DNA of 64,000 nt from Musa acuminata AAA Group (taxonomy: Eukaryota > Streptophyta > Magnoliopsida > Zingiberales > Musaceae). Of this stretch, positions 21,360 to 33,137 are shown one piece after another; within the stretch, counting starts at the first letter, position 1, and the number at the start of each line of letters is the position of its first letter. The stretch covers positions 22,484,501-22,548,500 of the forward strand of contig NC_088355.1 of the NCBI RefSeq assembly GCF_036884655.1, given 5' to 3'. The notes under the pieces were generated by a model. That model saw only the letters and a list, made by a program, of their open reading frames with translations. It ran no database searches and had not been told where the DNA came from. The translations under genes and the position numbers were made by a program.

Positions 21360-24300
21360 ACCATTAGTCTGAGGATGATATGCAGTACTAAACTTGACTT
21401 TAGTGCCCAAAGATTCCTGTAATCTTCTCCAGAATCTAGAGAGAAATCTGGAGTCTCTATCAGAGATGATCTCCTTTGGAATACCATGAAGTCTTACTAT
21501 TTCATTGACATATAAATCTGCAAGTCTATCAAGCGAATAAGTCATATTAATCGGTAGGAAGTGTGCAGATTTTGTTAACCTATCAATGATAACCCAAATA
21601 GCATCATGCTTTCTAGAGGTTCTGGGTAGTCCTGAAACAAAATCCATAGTAATACATTCCCATTTCCATTCAGGAATATCTAAAGGTTGCAACAACCCTC
21701 CTAGTCTTTGGTGTTCTACTTTGATTTGCTGACAAGTCAAACATTTTGAAACATACATTGCAATTTCCTTCTTCATGCCTTCCCACCAATAATGACTTTG
21801 AAGGTCTCTATACATCTTAGTGCTCCTAGGATGTATGGTGTACTTTGAAACATGACTTTTCTTTAGGATTTGATTCTTGATATTTGGTTCATTTGGTACA
21901 CATACTCTCTCCCCAAATCTCAATAAGCCATCCTTTGAAACTTGAAATTGTGGCTTCAATTCCTTTTCTACTTCATTTCTCAAGTATATTAAATGTGGAT
22001 CTCGTAATTGTCCTTCCTTAATTTGTTGAATAAGATCAGATTGCACTTGAATGGAGGCCATCAATATCATCGAGTCTTGCTCTTTCCTCAAAGCTTTCAA
22101 ATCAAAATTTTCTTCTAATAACTTCCATTGCTTCACGACCAGACTAGCTATAAAACTTGTATATTTTCTACTAAGTGCATCAGTTATAACATTGGCTTTA
22201 CCCGGGTGATAACGGATGGCACAATCATAATCCTTCAGAAGTTCTATCCATCTTCGCTGCCTCATGTTTAACTCTTTCTGAGTGAAAATATATTTTAAAC
22301 TCTTGTGATCAGTAAAGATTTCAAACTGTCGACCATACAAATAATGTCTCCAAATCTTTAGAGCAAAAATAATTGCTGCCAATTCCAAATCATGAGTTGG
22401 ATAATTCAATTCATAACCTTTAAGTTGCCTAGAAGCATATGCAATTACTCTCCCTTCCTGCATCAAAACACATCCTAGGCCCTTTCTTGAAGCATCAGTA
22501 TAAACTACAAACTCATCACTACCACTTGGAATAGTGAGAATAGGGGCACTAGTCAATCTTCTTTTGAACTCTTGAAAACTTTGCTCACAATCATCACCCC
22601 ATACAAATTTCATATTCTTCTTAGTGAGTTTGGTGAGAGGTTGAGCAATTCGAGAAAATCCCTCCACAAATCTCCTGTAATAACCTGCCATGCCCAAGAA
22701 GCTTCTAACTTCCATTATATTTGTTGGTACTTCCCATTCAACTACAGCTTCTATTTTTCTTGGATCAACAGATATACCCTTCCCTGAAATCACATGGCCT
22801 AAGAAAGCAACTTCATTAAACCAAAATTCATATTTGCTGAATTTTGCATACAACTTCTTTTCTCTTAGTATGGACAATACATTTCTCAAGTGTTCCTCAT
22901 GCTCTTGATTACTCCTTGAATACACCAACATGTCATCAATAAATATAATTACACAGATATCCAAAAGCGGTTGAAATATCCTATTCATTAGTTCCATAAA
23001 AGCTGCAGGGGCATTTGTCAAACCAAAAGGCATCACCAAGAATTCATAATGACCATATCGAGTTCTGAAAGCTGTTTTTGAAATATCCTCCTCCTTGATC
23101 TTCAACTGATAGTAACCTGACCTCAGGTCAATCTTAGAGAATACTTATGCACCCTGCAGTTGATCAAACAAATCATCAATTCTAGGTATAGGATACTTGT
23201 TTTTGATGGTCACCTGATTCAACTGTCTATAATCAATACAAAGCCTCAATGTTCCATCCTTCTTCTTCACTAATAGTACTGGAGCACCCCATGGGGATAC
23301 ATTGGGTCGTATGAAACCCTTGTCTAATAATTCTTGTATTTGCTTCTTTAATTCCTCTAGCTCGAGTGGTGTCATTCTGTAGGGAGGCTTAGATATTGGG
23401 GTTATACTGGGGACCAGATCAATAGCAAATTCACCCTCTCTATCTAGAGGTAATCTAGGCAAGTCATCTGGGAATACATCAGGGAATTCTTTGACCACTG
23501 AAATTTCATCTAGGTGGGTTTCCTTATTCGAATGCTCCTTTACACACACCATATAACAAAAATAACCTTTCTGCATATGACGATAAGCTTGAAGTGCTGA
23601 TATCAAGCAAGGAGGCAAATCATGCCTAATGCCCTCAAAGAAAAATATAGGTTGATCTGGAATGCAGAAAGTAATTATTTTTTTGTAACAATCAATACTA
23701 GCGTGATGAGAAGATAACCAATCCATGCCAAGTATAATATCAAAACCCTGGATCCCTAGGAGAATCAAATCAGCAAAGGGTTCGTGTTCTCCAATAGAGA
23801 TCAAACAAGATGTGTAAACCAAGTTTGTTGCCAATGAATCTCCAACAGCAGTTGTTACATATAACATATAATCTAGGGGTCTAGGTAGAATATTCAAGTG
23901 ACAAGCAAAGTATTGTGAAACAAAAGATAAGTTGGAGCCGGGATCAAACAAAACTTTTGCATTTCTTTTAGAAACATGAAGAATACCTTCCACTACTGAT
24001 TTAGAAGCTTTAGAATCTTGTTCAGTGATAGCGTACACTCTAGCATGGGCTGAGGGTCTAGGAGATAGTGGCTCTTTCTTCTTCCTCAGAGGGCAATCTT
24101 TTATTTGATGATCCAACTTTCCACAAACAAAACAGGCTCCAGTCACCCGAAAATACTGACTTGTTTCATGATTTAATCCACATCTTGCACATGACTGAGT
24201 CCTCCGTAATGGTTTCCATTTCTCAAATCCATATGTCTTAAACCTCTTGTTACTAGCTTCATATTCATTTTCTCTCATGCTTTTGCTAGTAAATTTGTCC

Positions 24301-25006
24301 TTTTTGTTCTTGCCAATGATTTCTTGAATTTCCTCCATGTCTCATTCAATTTTCAAAGCTCTTTCTATCGTATCTGCATATGTTTGTAGTTTTAAAGCTG
24401 ACATTCGACTTCTTATTGCTGGTCGTAATCCCCTTTCAAACCTTCTTGCTTTCCTAGATTCATCATCAGTCAAATGTGTGGCAAACCTGGAGAGCTCAAT
24501 GAATTTAGATTCATACTTTGTAACCGTCATACTTCCCTGGATAAGATTCAAGAACTCCAATTCTTTTGGTCTCTCATACAATCTGGAAAATATTTATCGT
24601 TAAACTTTTCTTGGAATAACTTCCATGTCATTGTCTCATGTTTGATTTCAGACATCCTCTTAATCATTCTCCACTAGTGTTCAGCTTCTCCTTCCAGCAT
24701 AAAGGTGGCAAGAAAAACCTTTCGATCATCAGGGTAATTTAAAGCATCAAATATTTTCTCTATCTGCATCATCCATCGTTCTGCCACCATTGGATCAGAC
24801 TCACCACTAAAACTGGGAGGACTAAGCTTCTTAAACTGTTCAATTCCCAACCCCGTCTGGTTTGATGTCCTTGTTCCGTCATTTCTTCCTTGTAGGACAG
24901 GTTGTTGTTGTTGTTGCATCACTTGTGCCACAGTCTCTAAGGTCCGCAAGATACCACTCAATTGATCAGCAGTAGATGCAACAGGAGAACCAGATGATCT
25001 CGTCAT
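21360..25006 (-). pseudogene. Gyp-1 gag-pol (gag to integrase core), few breaks
   Basis: Start ATG 25004-25006. Gag (25006-24340) carries one TAG (about 24674) and one small frameshift (about 24580). A TGA lies at 24342-24344. The frame then stays open to a TAA at 23145-23147 and resumes to the Cop-2 insertion at 21360. Landmarks: zinc knuckle [14 protein letters not shown] (24093-24134); protease with FDPGS where DSG/DTG is expected (23935-23949); RT with [11 protein letters not shown] and catalytic FIDD (22932-22943); RNase H with YTDAS and [10 protein letters not shown]; integrase HHCC (about 21870-21720), MDFVSGLP and [10 protein letters not shown] before integrase is Ty3/gypsy order; overall text is Tekay/Del-like. 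Five clear defects, including the protease site, make it inactive. Confidence 0.92.
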
Positions 25007-25109
25007 CCTTGCTTCCTAAAACATCAAAAGAACATTTTCTTTGATCAATCTCTAAATGATAGTCAATAAACCTAAAAAAAAAGAATATTCTTAGTGATTC
25101 TCAAATCAT

Positions 25110-25121
25110 GCTCTGATACCA
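25110..25121 (-). other. Gyp-1 primer-binding site (tRNA-iMet type)
   Basis: TGGTATCAGAGC on the minus strand, four bases inside the LTR end at 25126. It fixes the orientation and the inner border of the 5' LTR. Confidence 0.9.
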
Positions 25122-25839
25122 CCTCTGTTACGCCCCTCAAAATATCGACAATATTTAAAATTTTCATCACAACTAATCAAGGTTCCAAACACACATTTGA
25201 GGTCACTAAGAAACATTCAGATCAAAATTTCACCTCTATAGTCTAAAAATTCATAACCCTGTGCAGTTCATAAACATACCACACATCACTCGATAATTCA
25301 AACCATCTGAACTCAACTCATCAAAATAATAACCACCACATAATTTCACAAGTGGGGAAGTCTATGCAGTCACCAAACCAACGATTACCAGAAGTTCATA
25401 TCATTACATGAATTTAACTTAACATTTTAAAATCCTAAACATGAGGGATCCTTTAACTTACATAAAACCACAGGTTTAGATTCATCGTCAACATTTCATT
25501 AGATGCAGAGTGGCTTATACAACAAATACATATATGCTAACAAAGATCTGCCCAAAATCTTCTAACTTTCCACTGCCTCAGCCCAATCTTAACATTTAAG
25601 CAAGCGATACGCTATCCTGAAAAATTTATCAACAAACGGGGTGAGTATAAAGAGCTCAGCAAGTGACTAACATATCCATATCAAAGTAGGACAAATTCCA
25701 AAGAGATAAAGTTTCAAAATACGAGGCAGAATATACGAATTCGTGGACATAATATCATTAGGTGCAGAATCACAATTGTCCTTTCAATCATACATATTGG
25801 TTCATAACATATGGGGCATAGAGTAATTGGAGCATATAA

Positions 25840-25995
25840 AAAACGAATGAAACGTTTTGGAGCATAACAAAAACAAATGAAACATATCGGAGCATATCAA
25901 TGGCATATGAAATGTTCCGGAGCATATCAATGGCGTATGGAACATTTCGAAGCATATCAACAATGAATGAAACATTTCGGAGCTTATCAATATCA
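25840..25995. repeat. 30-bp degenerate tandem repeat in Gyp-1 5' LTR
   Basis: About five consecutive units of the pattern GGAGCATATCAATGGCAT-ATGAAA-(A/T)GTT. Related words on the opposite strand occur in Gyp-5 LTRs (49890-50100 and 62460-62660). Partial copies survive at the truncated end of the 3' LTR (9946-10000). Confidence 0.75.
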
Positions 25996-26261
25996 CATAC
26001 CAAACAGAAGCTCAAACGTCGTCTTTACCGTTGCATTCATATCATTCTTATCCAAAGCATGTACAAAAACACATAACCAAAGCTCTGGATATCATATCAA
26101 ACATACAGAAGGTGTAGTGGGATCTCAGTCAGAATGTGATTCATCCATTTCTGAATGACCACCTAACAAAAGTCTCCCACGTTTGGGAGCTTCATCCACC
26201 CATGTCTAGGTGAAGCCATAGGGGGCTGGCAGAGCATCGCAAGCTCTAAGCACATACCCTT

Positions 26262-26390
26262 TACCATTTATGGCGAAGGTCCAGAATAACACCCTTTACC
26301 ATTTCTGGCAAAGGTCCAGAATAACACCCTTTACCATTTCTGGCAAAGGTCCAGAATAACACCCTTTACCATTTCTAGTAAAGGTCCAGA
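26262..26390. repeat. 35-bp tandem repeat, four copies, Gyp-1 5' LTR
   Basis: Unit: ACCCTTTACCATTTCTGGCA followed by AAGGTCCAGAATAAC. Four copies here against three in the 3' LTR (10261-10370); Gyp-5 LTRs have a single related copy (for example 53100-53130). The copy-number difference arose after insertion or during reverse transcription. Confidence 0.85.
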
Positions 26391-27751
26391 CAATCCCACA
26401 ACACTAGAGTACAAAAGGGTAGTTTTAACAATAAGTAGCATATATCGGAAGCACACGCGGAACAACAAGGCGTACATGTGCCTTTTCGAGACAATACGAT
26501 GCAAGGAACAAATCTCTCATAAATGTATTCAGATTTGGAATGAAATGAAAGCAAGAGTATACAGGGATTCCAAGCAATCATATTTAGCTCAATTCAAATA
26601 AGAAGGTTAGATAAATTCAATATCCTAAAGGAATAGAACAGAATACGCGAAATCGACCAAAGCTCGATTTCTGACAGAATTCAAGTGGCACGTCGGACAA
26701 ATACTTCAGAATATCAATTATGCTCCAATACCCATAAGAAAGCTATGGTCGAACCATATATCAATCTATATTCTGATGGGACAAATTTCATATGAAACAG
26801 GGTTCTCAACACGGAGTTACCTTTGATTTGGTAACACAAGGTCAAAAACACAATCACTGTTTTGCAGAATTTATAGGGTCTGATTCAACAGATAATAGGG
26901 TAGGAATTTTAATTCCAAAATTTTCAAACTATATGTCAAAAGAAATATTTTCAAGTCTAGCTTCAAATAAAATTATTTTGGTATAAATCAGAGTTTTCAA
27001 CAGGGAGTTATAGGTATTTTAGTATCGAAAGGTCAGAAATCTTGAACCCTGTTTTACAGCGTCTATAGGCTCATTTGAAACTGATGTTTGGGTATGTATT
27101 CGGTGTCTAAAATTTACAAAATCAGTCTTAAAAGAAAGATATAAGAGTCTAATTTCAAACAAAATAGTTTTTGCCTGAGTCCACATTTTGTACTAAAAAT
27201 TATAGCCGAAACAGTGTATAGGGGTCAATTTATCGAAAAAATTTCAGATCCTTGGTTTTATGTCCAAAGAGAGAAATATCAGATTCTAAGCATAAATTGT
27301 TCAGAATCATTATAGGAACATAGACTAATACTTCTGTAGGATGGGGTTAGAACACTTGCCTTTGAGAATTTTGACCCTAAGTGAAAAGATTTGATCAAGA
27401 ACCCTTAAAGCCCCAATTTTTTTTCTTCTTCTTCTTCTTCTTTCTTTCTTTCTTTCTTTCCCTGATCGTCCACGCAGCTGCCTTCTCTGCTTTCTTAAGA
27501 ACGAAGGCAGAGAGGCTTAAATGGTGGAATTTGTCATTTTATACATTTTGCAATTTAGTCCTTGTATTTATTATATTTTTGATTAGGTCCTCAGGGTTTA
27601 CATATAGGTCCTCTGATTTTTCTTTAACAAATCCTCCAACTCTTATGAATAAGTCCTCAGATTCATACTTTGAAATTTTATCAAATTTAAAATAGATACT
27701 TACATTACAATTAGAAATTTATACGAAAATTCAGAAATGAGGGATGTTACA

Positions 27752-29273
27752 ACCCATTTAGTTTTGGGTACCACAAAAATTGATCTACATTGTTTATTAT
27801 GTTTTATAGTGTTTATCATGGTTCATTTAGGAACCCAAATCAGTTTGTTCGGGCTAATTTTCTTGAATGGACAATGATACATTTTATGTCCATATTTGCA
27901 ATAAAAGTTGTATTTGCTTTGATGCTGAACATGTAAGATAGGGCCTTTTATGAAGGTGGTTGGATTTTGGTGAGGACTTCTCACAAATCTGATTCCACTT
28001 GCTACCAAAGACTTGCTACCAACCTCGAATTTCTTCAAGGCATCCATAAGTAGCAAGTTCTCCTTTTGGAGAGTTTTTAGATCATGACATTTTTCATATT
28101 GAGCTAAACTATCATGATATTCAGTTTTTAAGTTATCAAAATTGCTAACAAGACTACCGTGCTTATTTTTCAGCAATTTATATTTTCTACTAATTGTTTT
28201 ACAGTCATCAAATAAGTCATGGAAGGCATTTAATAATTCATCAAATGATAAATCGGCATCAATTAAATTTGTTACCTCCTCTCTTATGGCCATTAGAGCA
28301 TAGTGAGCAACTTACTCGGTGTTGGACTCTGCTTCTTCGGACGCATTTGAGTCATCCCATATTGCTTTGAGCACCTTCTTCTTTGATGTTCTCTTCTTAG
28401 CTTGGGGACAATCACTTTTGTAGTGTCCTGTCTTTTTACACTCATAGCAAATAACTTGGTCCTTTTTTAGTTCAAATTTATTTTTATCATTTTTAAATTT
28501 GTTTCTCTTAATGAATTTTTAAAATTTCCTTGATAGAAGTGCCAAGTCATCGTCACAGTCCTCATCACTTGAGTTTTCTCTCAAGTGGTCATCTAAAGTT
28601 CTAAGTGCTATTTCCTTTCTATTCTTTGGAAGGATGTCTTCTTGCTCTTCATGAGCCTTACAAGTCATTTCATAGGTCATTAATGACCCAATTAGTTATT
28701 TAAGAGGGAAGTTGTTTAAATCTTTAGCCTCTTGAATAGCATTGACTTTAGGGTCCCAATGCTTAGGAAGGGATCTTATAATCTTATTTATGAGCTCAAA
28801 ATCCGAAAAACTTTTGTCGAGTCCTTTTAGACCATTGACGACATCCGTGAAATAGGTGTACATGTCGCCAATAGTCTCGCTCGATTTTATTCGGAAAAGT
28901 TCAAAAAATGTATCAAAAGATTGATTTTTGACTCTTTCACTCTACTTGTGCCTTCGTGAGTCATTTCGAGTGTATACAAAATATCAAACGCAGTTTCACA
29001 AACCGAAACACGATTGAACTCTTTTTTATCAAGCGCACAAAATAAGGCATTCATAGCCTTTGCATTAAGAGTGAAAGTCTTCTTCTCCAATTCATTCTAA
29101 TCGATCATTGGAAGAGAAGACTTCGAAAATCCATTTTTGACAAGATTCCAAAGTTCAAAATCCATTGAAATAAAGAAGATCCTCATTCGGGTCTTCCAAT
29201 AGGTGTAGTCCGTCCCATTGAACGTGGGTGGACGTGTAATAGAGTAGCCCTCTTGGTTTCCAATGTATGCCAT
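27752..29273 (-). pseudogene. Cop-1 gag, broken
   Basis: ATG at 29271-29273, 37 bp from the PBS, matching the gag start of Cop-5. Recognisable gag blocks: DYTYWKTRMRIFF (29190), ALNAKAMNALFCALDKKEF-like (29085-29030), SETIGDMYTYF (28875), the zinc-knuckle region CYECKK-type (28390-28450), and the C-terminal coiled region (28293-27823) with the CKYGHKMYHCPF second knuckle (27870-27910). Stops include a TAG replacing Trp near 29098. It is truncated by Gyp-1 at 27752, which falls in the KxKWVP motif just before the protease. Confidence 0.85.
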
Positions 29274-29309
29274 CTCTCTTGCGTTTTAATCTGTTTGAGA
29301 GTTAACCTT

Positions 29310-29321
29310 GCTCTGATACCA
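29310..29321 (-). other. Cop-1 primer-binding site (tRNA-iMet type)
   Basis: TGGTATCAGAGC on the minus strand, two bases inside the LTR end at 29324. Confidence 0.88.
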
Positions 29322-29323
29322 AT

Positions 29324-30625
29324 TGTTAGGATCAAGAGCACTAAGGGGGGGGGGGGTGAATTAGTGCAGCGGAAAACTTTCGATAATTGAAACTACATTT
29401 GTACGTTGAAATCCGATTCCGACGTAAAATACATTTCATGCAGATAATAACTTTGAAAGCTTATAGAAACGTATTTGAAATAAAGTAAGGAAGATAGTTT
29501 GTAGTTAAGATAAATAGCACAAAGGAAATACAAACCAGCTTTTAGAGTGGTTCAGTCAAACGTGACCTACATCCACTTTCGGCTTCCTCCAACGACGAGG
29601 TCACCGACGTCCACTAGAGGCCTTCCTTCAATAGGCGAAGGCCAACAACCCTTTTACATTTTTACTCCTTTTGATGGGCTTAGGAGACAACCCTTACAAA
29701 ATTTCTCTCCTCCCTTGAAAGATGAAAACCTGGAAGAAAAGAGGGAGGAGAACTTCTAGCCTTTACAACACTTTTGAGCTCTAAAAATCATAGAGTAAGA
29801 TTGGATTTTTGGTGCCCTTTCATGTAGAAAAGGGTGGGGTATATATAGGCCCCAAACTGGTTTGAATTTGGAGCTTAAAAATATCATTTTCTGGATTTCC
29901 AGGGTTCTGGCGGTACTACCTCCTGATTGGGGTGGTACAACCGCTTGGCAGCTCGGAGATTGAGCCTTTGGGCGATGCCATCACTTGACAGAGGCGGTTG
30001 CACTGCCCAGTCTCGCTTGGAGACAAAGCCTAGGCGGTGCCACCGCCTGACCTGGGCGGTTGCACCGCCCAGCTTTCCTGGGAGACCATCTCCTAGGTGG
30101 TGCTACCGCCTTGCAGGAATTCTGATCCGAATGGGTTGATCCATTCGGCCCAACTTGGGTCTATCAAGGGCCCAATTGCCCCCGGATTACGTTAATGGGA
30201 TCACCTCCCATTCCTAACTTAATCTACATGCTAACTACGATGTTTCTTAAGACATTTACTACAACTTGCTCCGGTGCATCAATCGCTTCTTCCGGCGAAA
30301 TTCCGGCGAACATCCGACGAACCTTCGGCGATGCTCTGGCCGACTTCCAGCCAACTCCTGGACTTACGACGATCCACTTTGCAAGTTCCGATGAGCTTCT
30401 TTGGCAAGCTCCTGGACTTCTCAGATTTATTCCCGCAGAACCTCCGACGACCGTCCGGACTTCCGTCAAATTCTCGAACCCCCAACATGATCATGGTCTT
30501 GACTTCGGTGCAACTCCTGCTGTATGTCTTTCTTCCTTTATAGTTAATCCTGTACACTTATCTGAACATATGGATTAGAAAATAAATGACAATTGACTTC
30601 ATCATCAAAATCTAAGATTCAACAG
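29324..30625 (-). repeat. Cop-1 5' LTR (1302 bp)
   Basis: TGTTGAATCTTAG at 30625 to CCTAACA at 29324 (minus strand). TATA at 29840-29847, dyad-rich zone 29905-30110 (GGCGGTTGCACCGCCC and GGCGGTGCCACCGCC forms), and a 12-base homopolymer at 29345-29356. It lacks the 18-bp CGC array seen in Cop-2 and Cop-5, so it belongs to a sister subfamily. Confidence 0.9.
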
Positions 30626-31689
30626 TTTGCAGTAATGTAAATTACACAAATGAAATGCAAACTAGAATTTAGACTGGTTCGGTCAATGTGACCTACATCC
30701 ACTTTTGGATTCCTCCTCCGACGAGGTAACCGGTGTCCACTAAAAGCCTTCCTTCAATAAGTGAAGATTGAACACCTCTTTGCAATGCTTTCTCCTTTTC
30801 TCGAGTTTAGGAGATAACCCTTACAAGTCTCACTCCTCTTTCTTGGATGGTTACAATGTTAAGAGAGGAAGAAGGAGAACTCTAACTTTTACAATACTTT
30901 TATAACTCAAGAGTTCAAGATTAAGCCAATACGTTCATGCCCTTTTATGCAAAAAAGGGTGGGGTTTTTATAGACCCCAATGGCTTCAAAATTGGATCCA
31001 AAAAGTGTCACATCGCTGTAACTTAAGGTACTGGCGGTACCACCGCCGTTACTGGGCGATACTACTGCCGCTGATTTGATACTAGGTGTTACCATTGCTT
31101 GATAGGGGCGGTACCACCGCTGGCATTCACTGCCAGTGGTACCACCGCTAGCATTCACTGCCAGTGGTACCACTGCCTAGATATGCTGGGGCATTGCCCT
31201 TCAGGCTGTGCCACCGCTGGCCATCTTTTAGGGGCTGAATTGGTTGATTAATTCAGCCCAATTCAGCCCAGTTAAAGTCCCAATTGGCTCCTAGTTAAGT
31301 TAGTGGGATTATCTCCCAATCCTAACTTAATTTATGCTCTAAGTACGATAACTAAGACATAATTACAACGCTTCTTGTTCTGGTGCATCAATTGCTTTTC
31401 CAACGAACTTCCGGCGTACTTCCGGCGAAAATCCGACGAACTCTCTATAATGTTCCAGTAGACTCCTAGCAAGCTCCTGGACTTTACGAGGATCTTCTTG
31501 GTAAGTTCCGATGAGCTTCTTTGGCAAGCTCCTGGACTTCTCGGTTGGTTTCGACAGAACTTCCAACGAATGTCCAGACTTCCGATGAACTCTCGAACTC
31601 CTAATGAGAATCCTGCACACTTTTCTCAACATATAGATTAGATCAAATAAATTACAATTGACTTCATCATCAAAATCCAAGATTCAACA
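30626..31689 (-). repeat. LTR-I: partial LTR of a further copia element
   Basis: Similar to the Cop-3 3' LTR from its middle to its TGTTGAATCTTGG start at 31689. The other end is cut at 30626, exactly where the Cop-1 LTR begins, so Cop-1 seems to have inserted into it. The rest would be left of the window. It holds dyads such as GGCGGTACCACCGCC (31033-31047). It may be part of a 5' LTR, 3' LTR or solo LTR. Confidence 0.8.
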
Positions 31690-31811
31690 ACTCGTCCACG
31701 GGCCTAGTGCTGGTAGGCCCTGCCCTTGCACGTAGGCGCAGTGCTTGTGTGTAGGTGGCCTGTGCTATAGGCAGTTTGCCTATGGATTGCCTGCCTATGG
31801 GTGGACGGCCA
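31690..31811. other. Unassigned 122-bp GC-rich segment
   Basis: This is the only stretch I could not match to any element in the window. It is relatively GC-rich, with repeated GCCTATGG / GCCTGCCTATGGG words and CTATAGGC-GCCTATGG inverted repeats. It lies between the outer end of LTR-I and the outer end of the Cop-3 3' LTR. No convincing ORF. It may be host DNA or a fragment of an older repeat. Confidence 0.5.
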
Positions 31812-33137
31812 TATTAGGATCAAGAGCAGCACTAAGAGGGGGGGGTGAATTAGTGCAGCAAAAAACTTTTGCGATTTCAAAAAAATGTTCATTTCGATTA
31901 AAACTGATTCCGACGAAAATGGTTTCGATACAATCTATTTTGGAGAGATTATGAACTTCAAAGCTTTCGTAAAAGCGCAAGAGTGGATTAAGGAGATTTA
32001 CAGTAATGTAAATTTCTAAATGAAAAGCAAACCATGATTTAGAGTGGTTCGGCCAACGTGACCTACATCCACTTTTGGATTCCTCCTCCGACGAGGTCTC
32101 CGGTGTCCACTAAAAGCCTTCCTTCAATAAGTGAAGACCCAACATCCACCTCTTTTATAGCGCTTTTTCTTTTTCATGGGTTTATGAGAGAACCCTTACA
32201 AGTCTCACACCACTCTTGAATGATCTCAAAACTTAGAAAGGGAGGAGGAGAACTCTAGCACTTATTTACAACACTTTTACACCCCAACAACTCAAGATTA
32301 TCTCAATGCTTTCGTGCCCTTCCATGCATAAAAGGGTGAGGTTTTTATAGGCCCTAATGGCTTAAAAAATGGAGCAAAAAAGTATCTTATCCTAGATTTC
32401 CGGGGTCCTGGACGTACCACCGCCATTATTGGGCGGTACCACTACCTAACACCCGACATTGGGCGGTACCACCACTTGACAAAACTCGGAGACCAAGCTT
32501 TGGCGATATCACCGCTGGCAGCAATAACTATCGGTGGTAACACCACCTAGTCTGGGCAGTACCATCGCCTAGATTTCCTAGGGCATTGCTTTCCAGCTGA
32601 TGCCACCGCTGGCCAAGAATTTAGGGGCTGAATTGTTGCTTAATTATGCTCAATTCAGCCCTATTAAGGGCCCAATTGGTCCCTGATTAAGTTAGTAGGA
32701 TTACCTCCTAATTCTAATTTAATTTACGCTCTAACTACGATAATTAAAACATATTTACTCCACTTCTTGTTCCAGTATGTCAATTGCTCTTCTAGCGAGC
32801 TTTCGGCGTACTTCCAGTGAACATCCGACGAACTCTCGGCAATGCTCAGGTGGACTCCCGACAAGCTCCTGGACTTTATGACAATCTTCTTGGAAAGTTC
32901 CAATGAGCTTCTTTGGCAAGCTCCTGGACTTCTCGGTTGATTCCAATAGAACTTCCGACGAACGTCCGGACTTTCGATGAACTCTCGAACTCCCAATGAG
33001 ATCTCGATTTTAACTCCGGCACAACACCTACTTTATGTCTCACTGCTATCGTAGTTTATCCTATACACTTTTCTCAACATATAGATTAGATCAAACAATT
33101 TATAATTGACTTCATCATTAAAATATGAGATTCAACA
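31812..33137 (-). repeat. Cop-3 3' LTR (1326 bp)
   Basis: TGTTGAATCTCAT at 33137 to CCTAATA at 31812 (minus strand; CCTAACA expected). The usual G-run is short (about 8). It contains a degenerate dyad zone (32400-32600), and its TATA context reads GGCCTATAAAAACC near 32345. Close to LTR-I and to the partial 5' LTR at 44216-44786. Confidence 0.88.

Larger units (their letters stand above)
9944..27751 (-). mobile_element. Gyp-1: Tekay/Del-like Ty3/gypsy chromovirus, split by Cop-2
   Basis: Minus-strand order: 5' LTR 27751-25126, PBS 25121-25110, gag, protease, RT, RNase H and integrase (25006-21360); then Cop-2; then the integrase C-terminus with chromodomain-like end (12535-11748), PPT (11739-11723) and a truncated 3' LTR (11722-9944). 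Both sides of Cop-2 carry the same five bases (ACCAT, 12531-12535 and 21360-21364), and the integrase reading frame resumes exactly across it. The 3' LTR lacks its terminal ~810 bp, replaced by L1-c. The right edge at 27751/27752 cuts Cop-1 near a WVP codon string in late gag. Confidence 0.92.
25126..27751 (-). repeat. Gyp-1 5' LTR (2626 bp)
   Basis: TGTAACATCCC at 27751 to GGGGCGTAACA at 25126 (minus-strand sense). It contains a 30-bp degenerate repeat with GGAGCATATCAATGGC (25850-25990), four 35-bp repeats (26262-26390) and a CTT/CTTT tract (27417-27460). It is related to the LTR of Gyp-5. It is full length, unlike the 3' copy. Confidence 0.92.
4516..30625 (-). mobile_element. Cop-1: Sirevirus-like Ty1/copia element, split by L1-c and Gyp-1
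   Basis: Minus-strand pieces in the right order suggest one element: 5' LTR 29324-30625, PBS 29310-29321, gag 29273-27752, then (after Gyp-1 and L1-c) zinc-binding integrase through RNase H at 7099-4516. About 360 bp of pol that should link 27752 to 7099 (protease region, judged against Cop-5) is missing. L1-b interrupts RNase H on the left, so the 3' LTR is off the window. All coding parts are broken. The alternative is that the gag and pol pieces come from two related copies, but order, strand and the phase of both breakpoints favour one. Confidence 0.7.
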
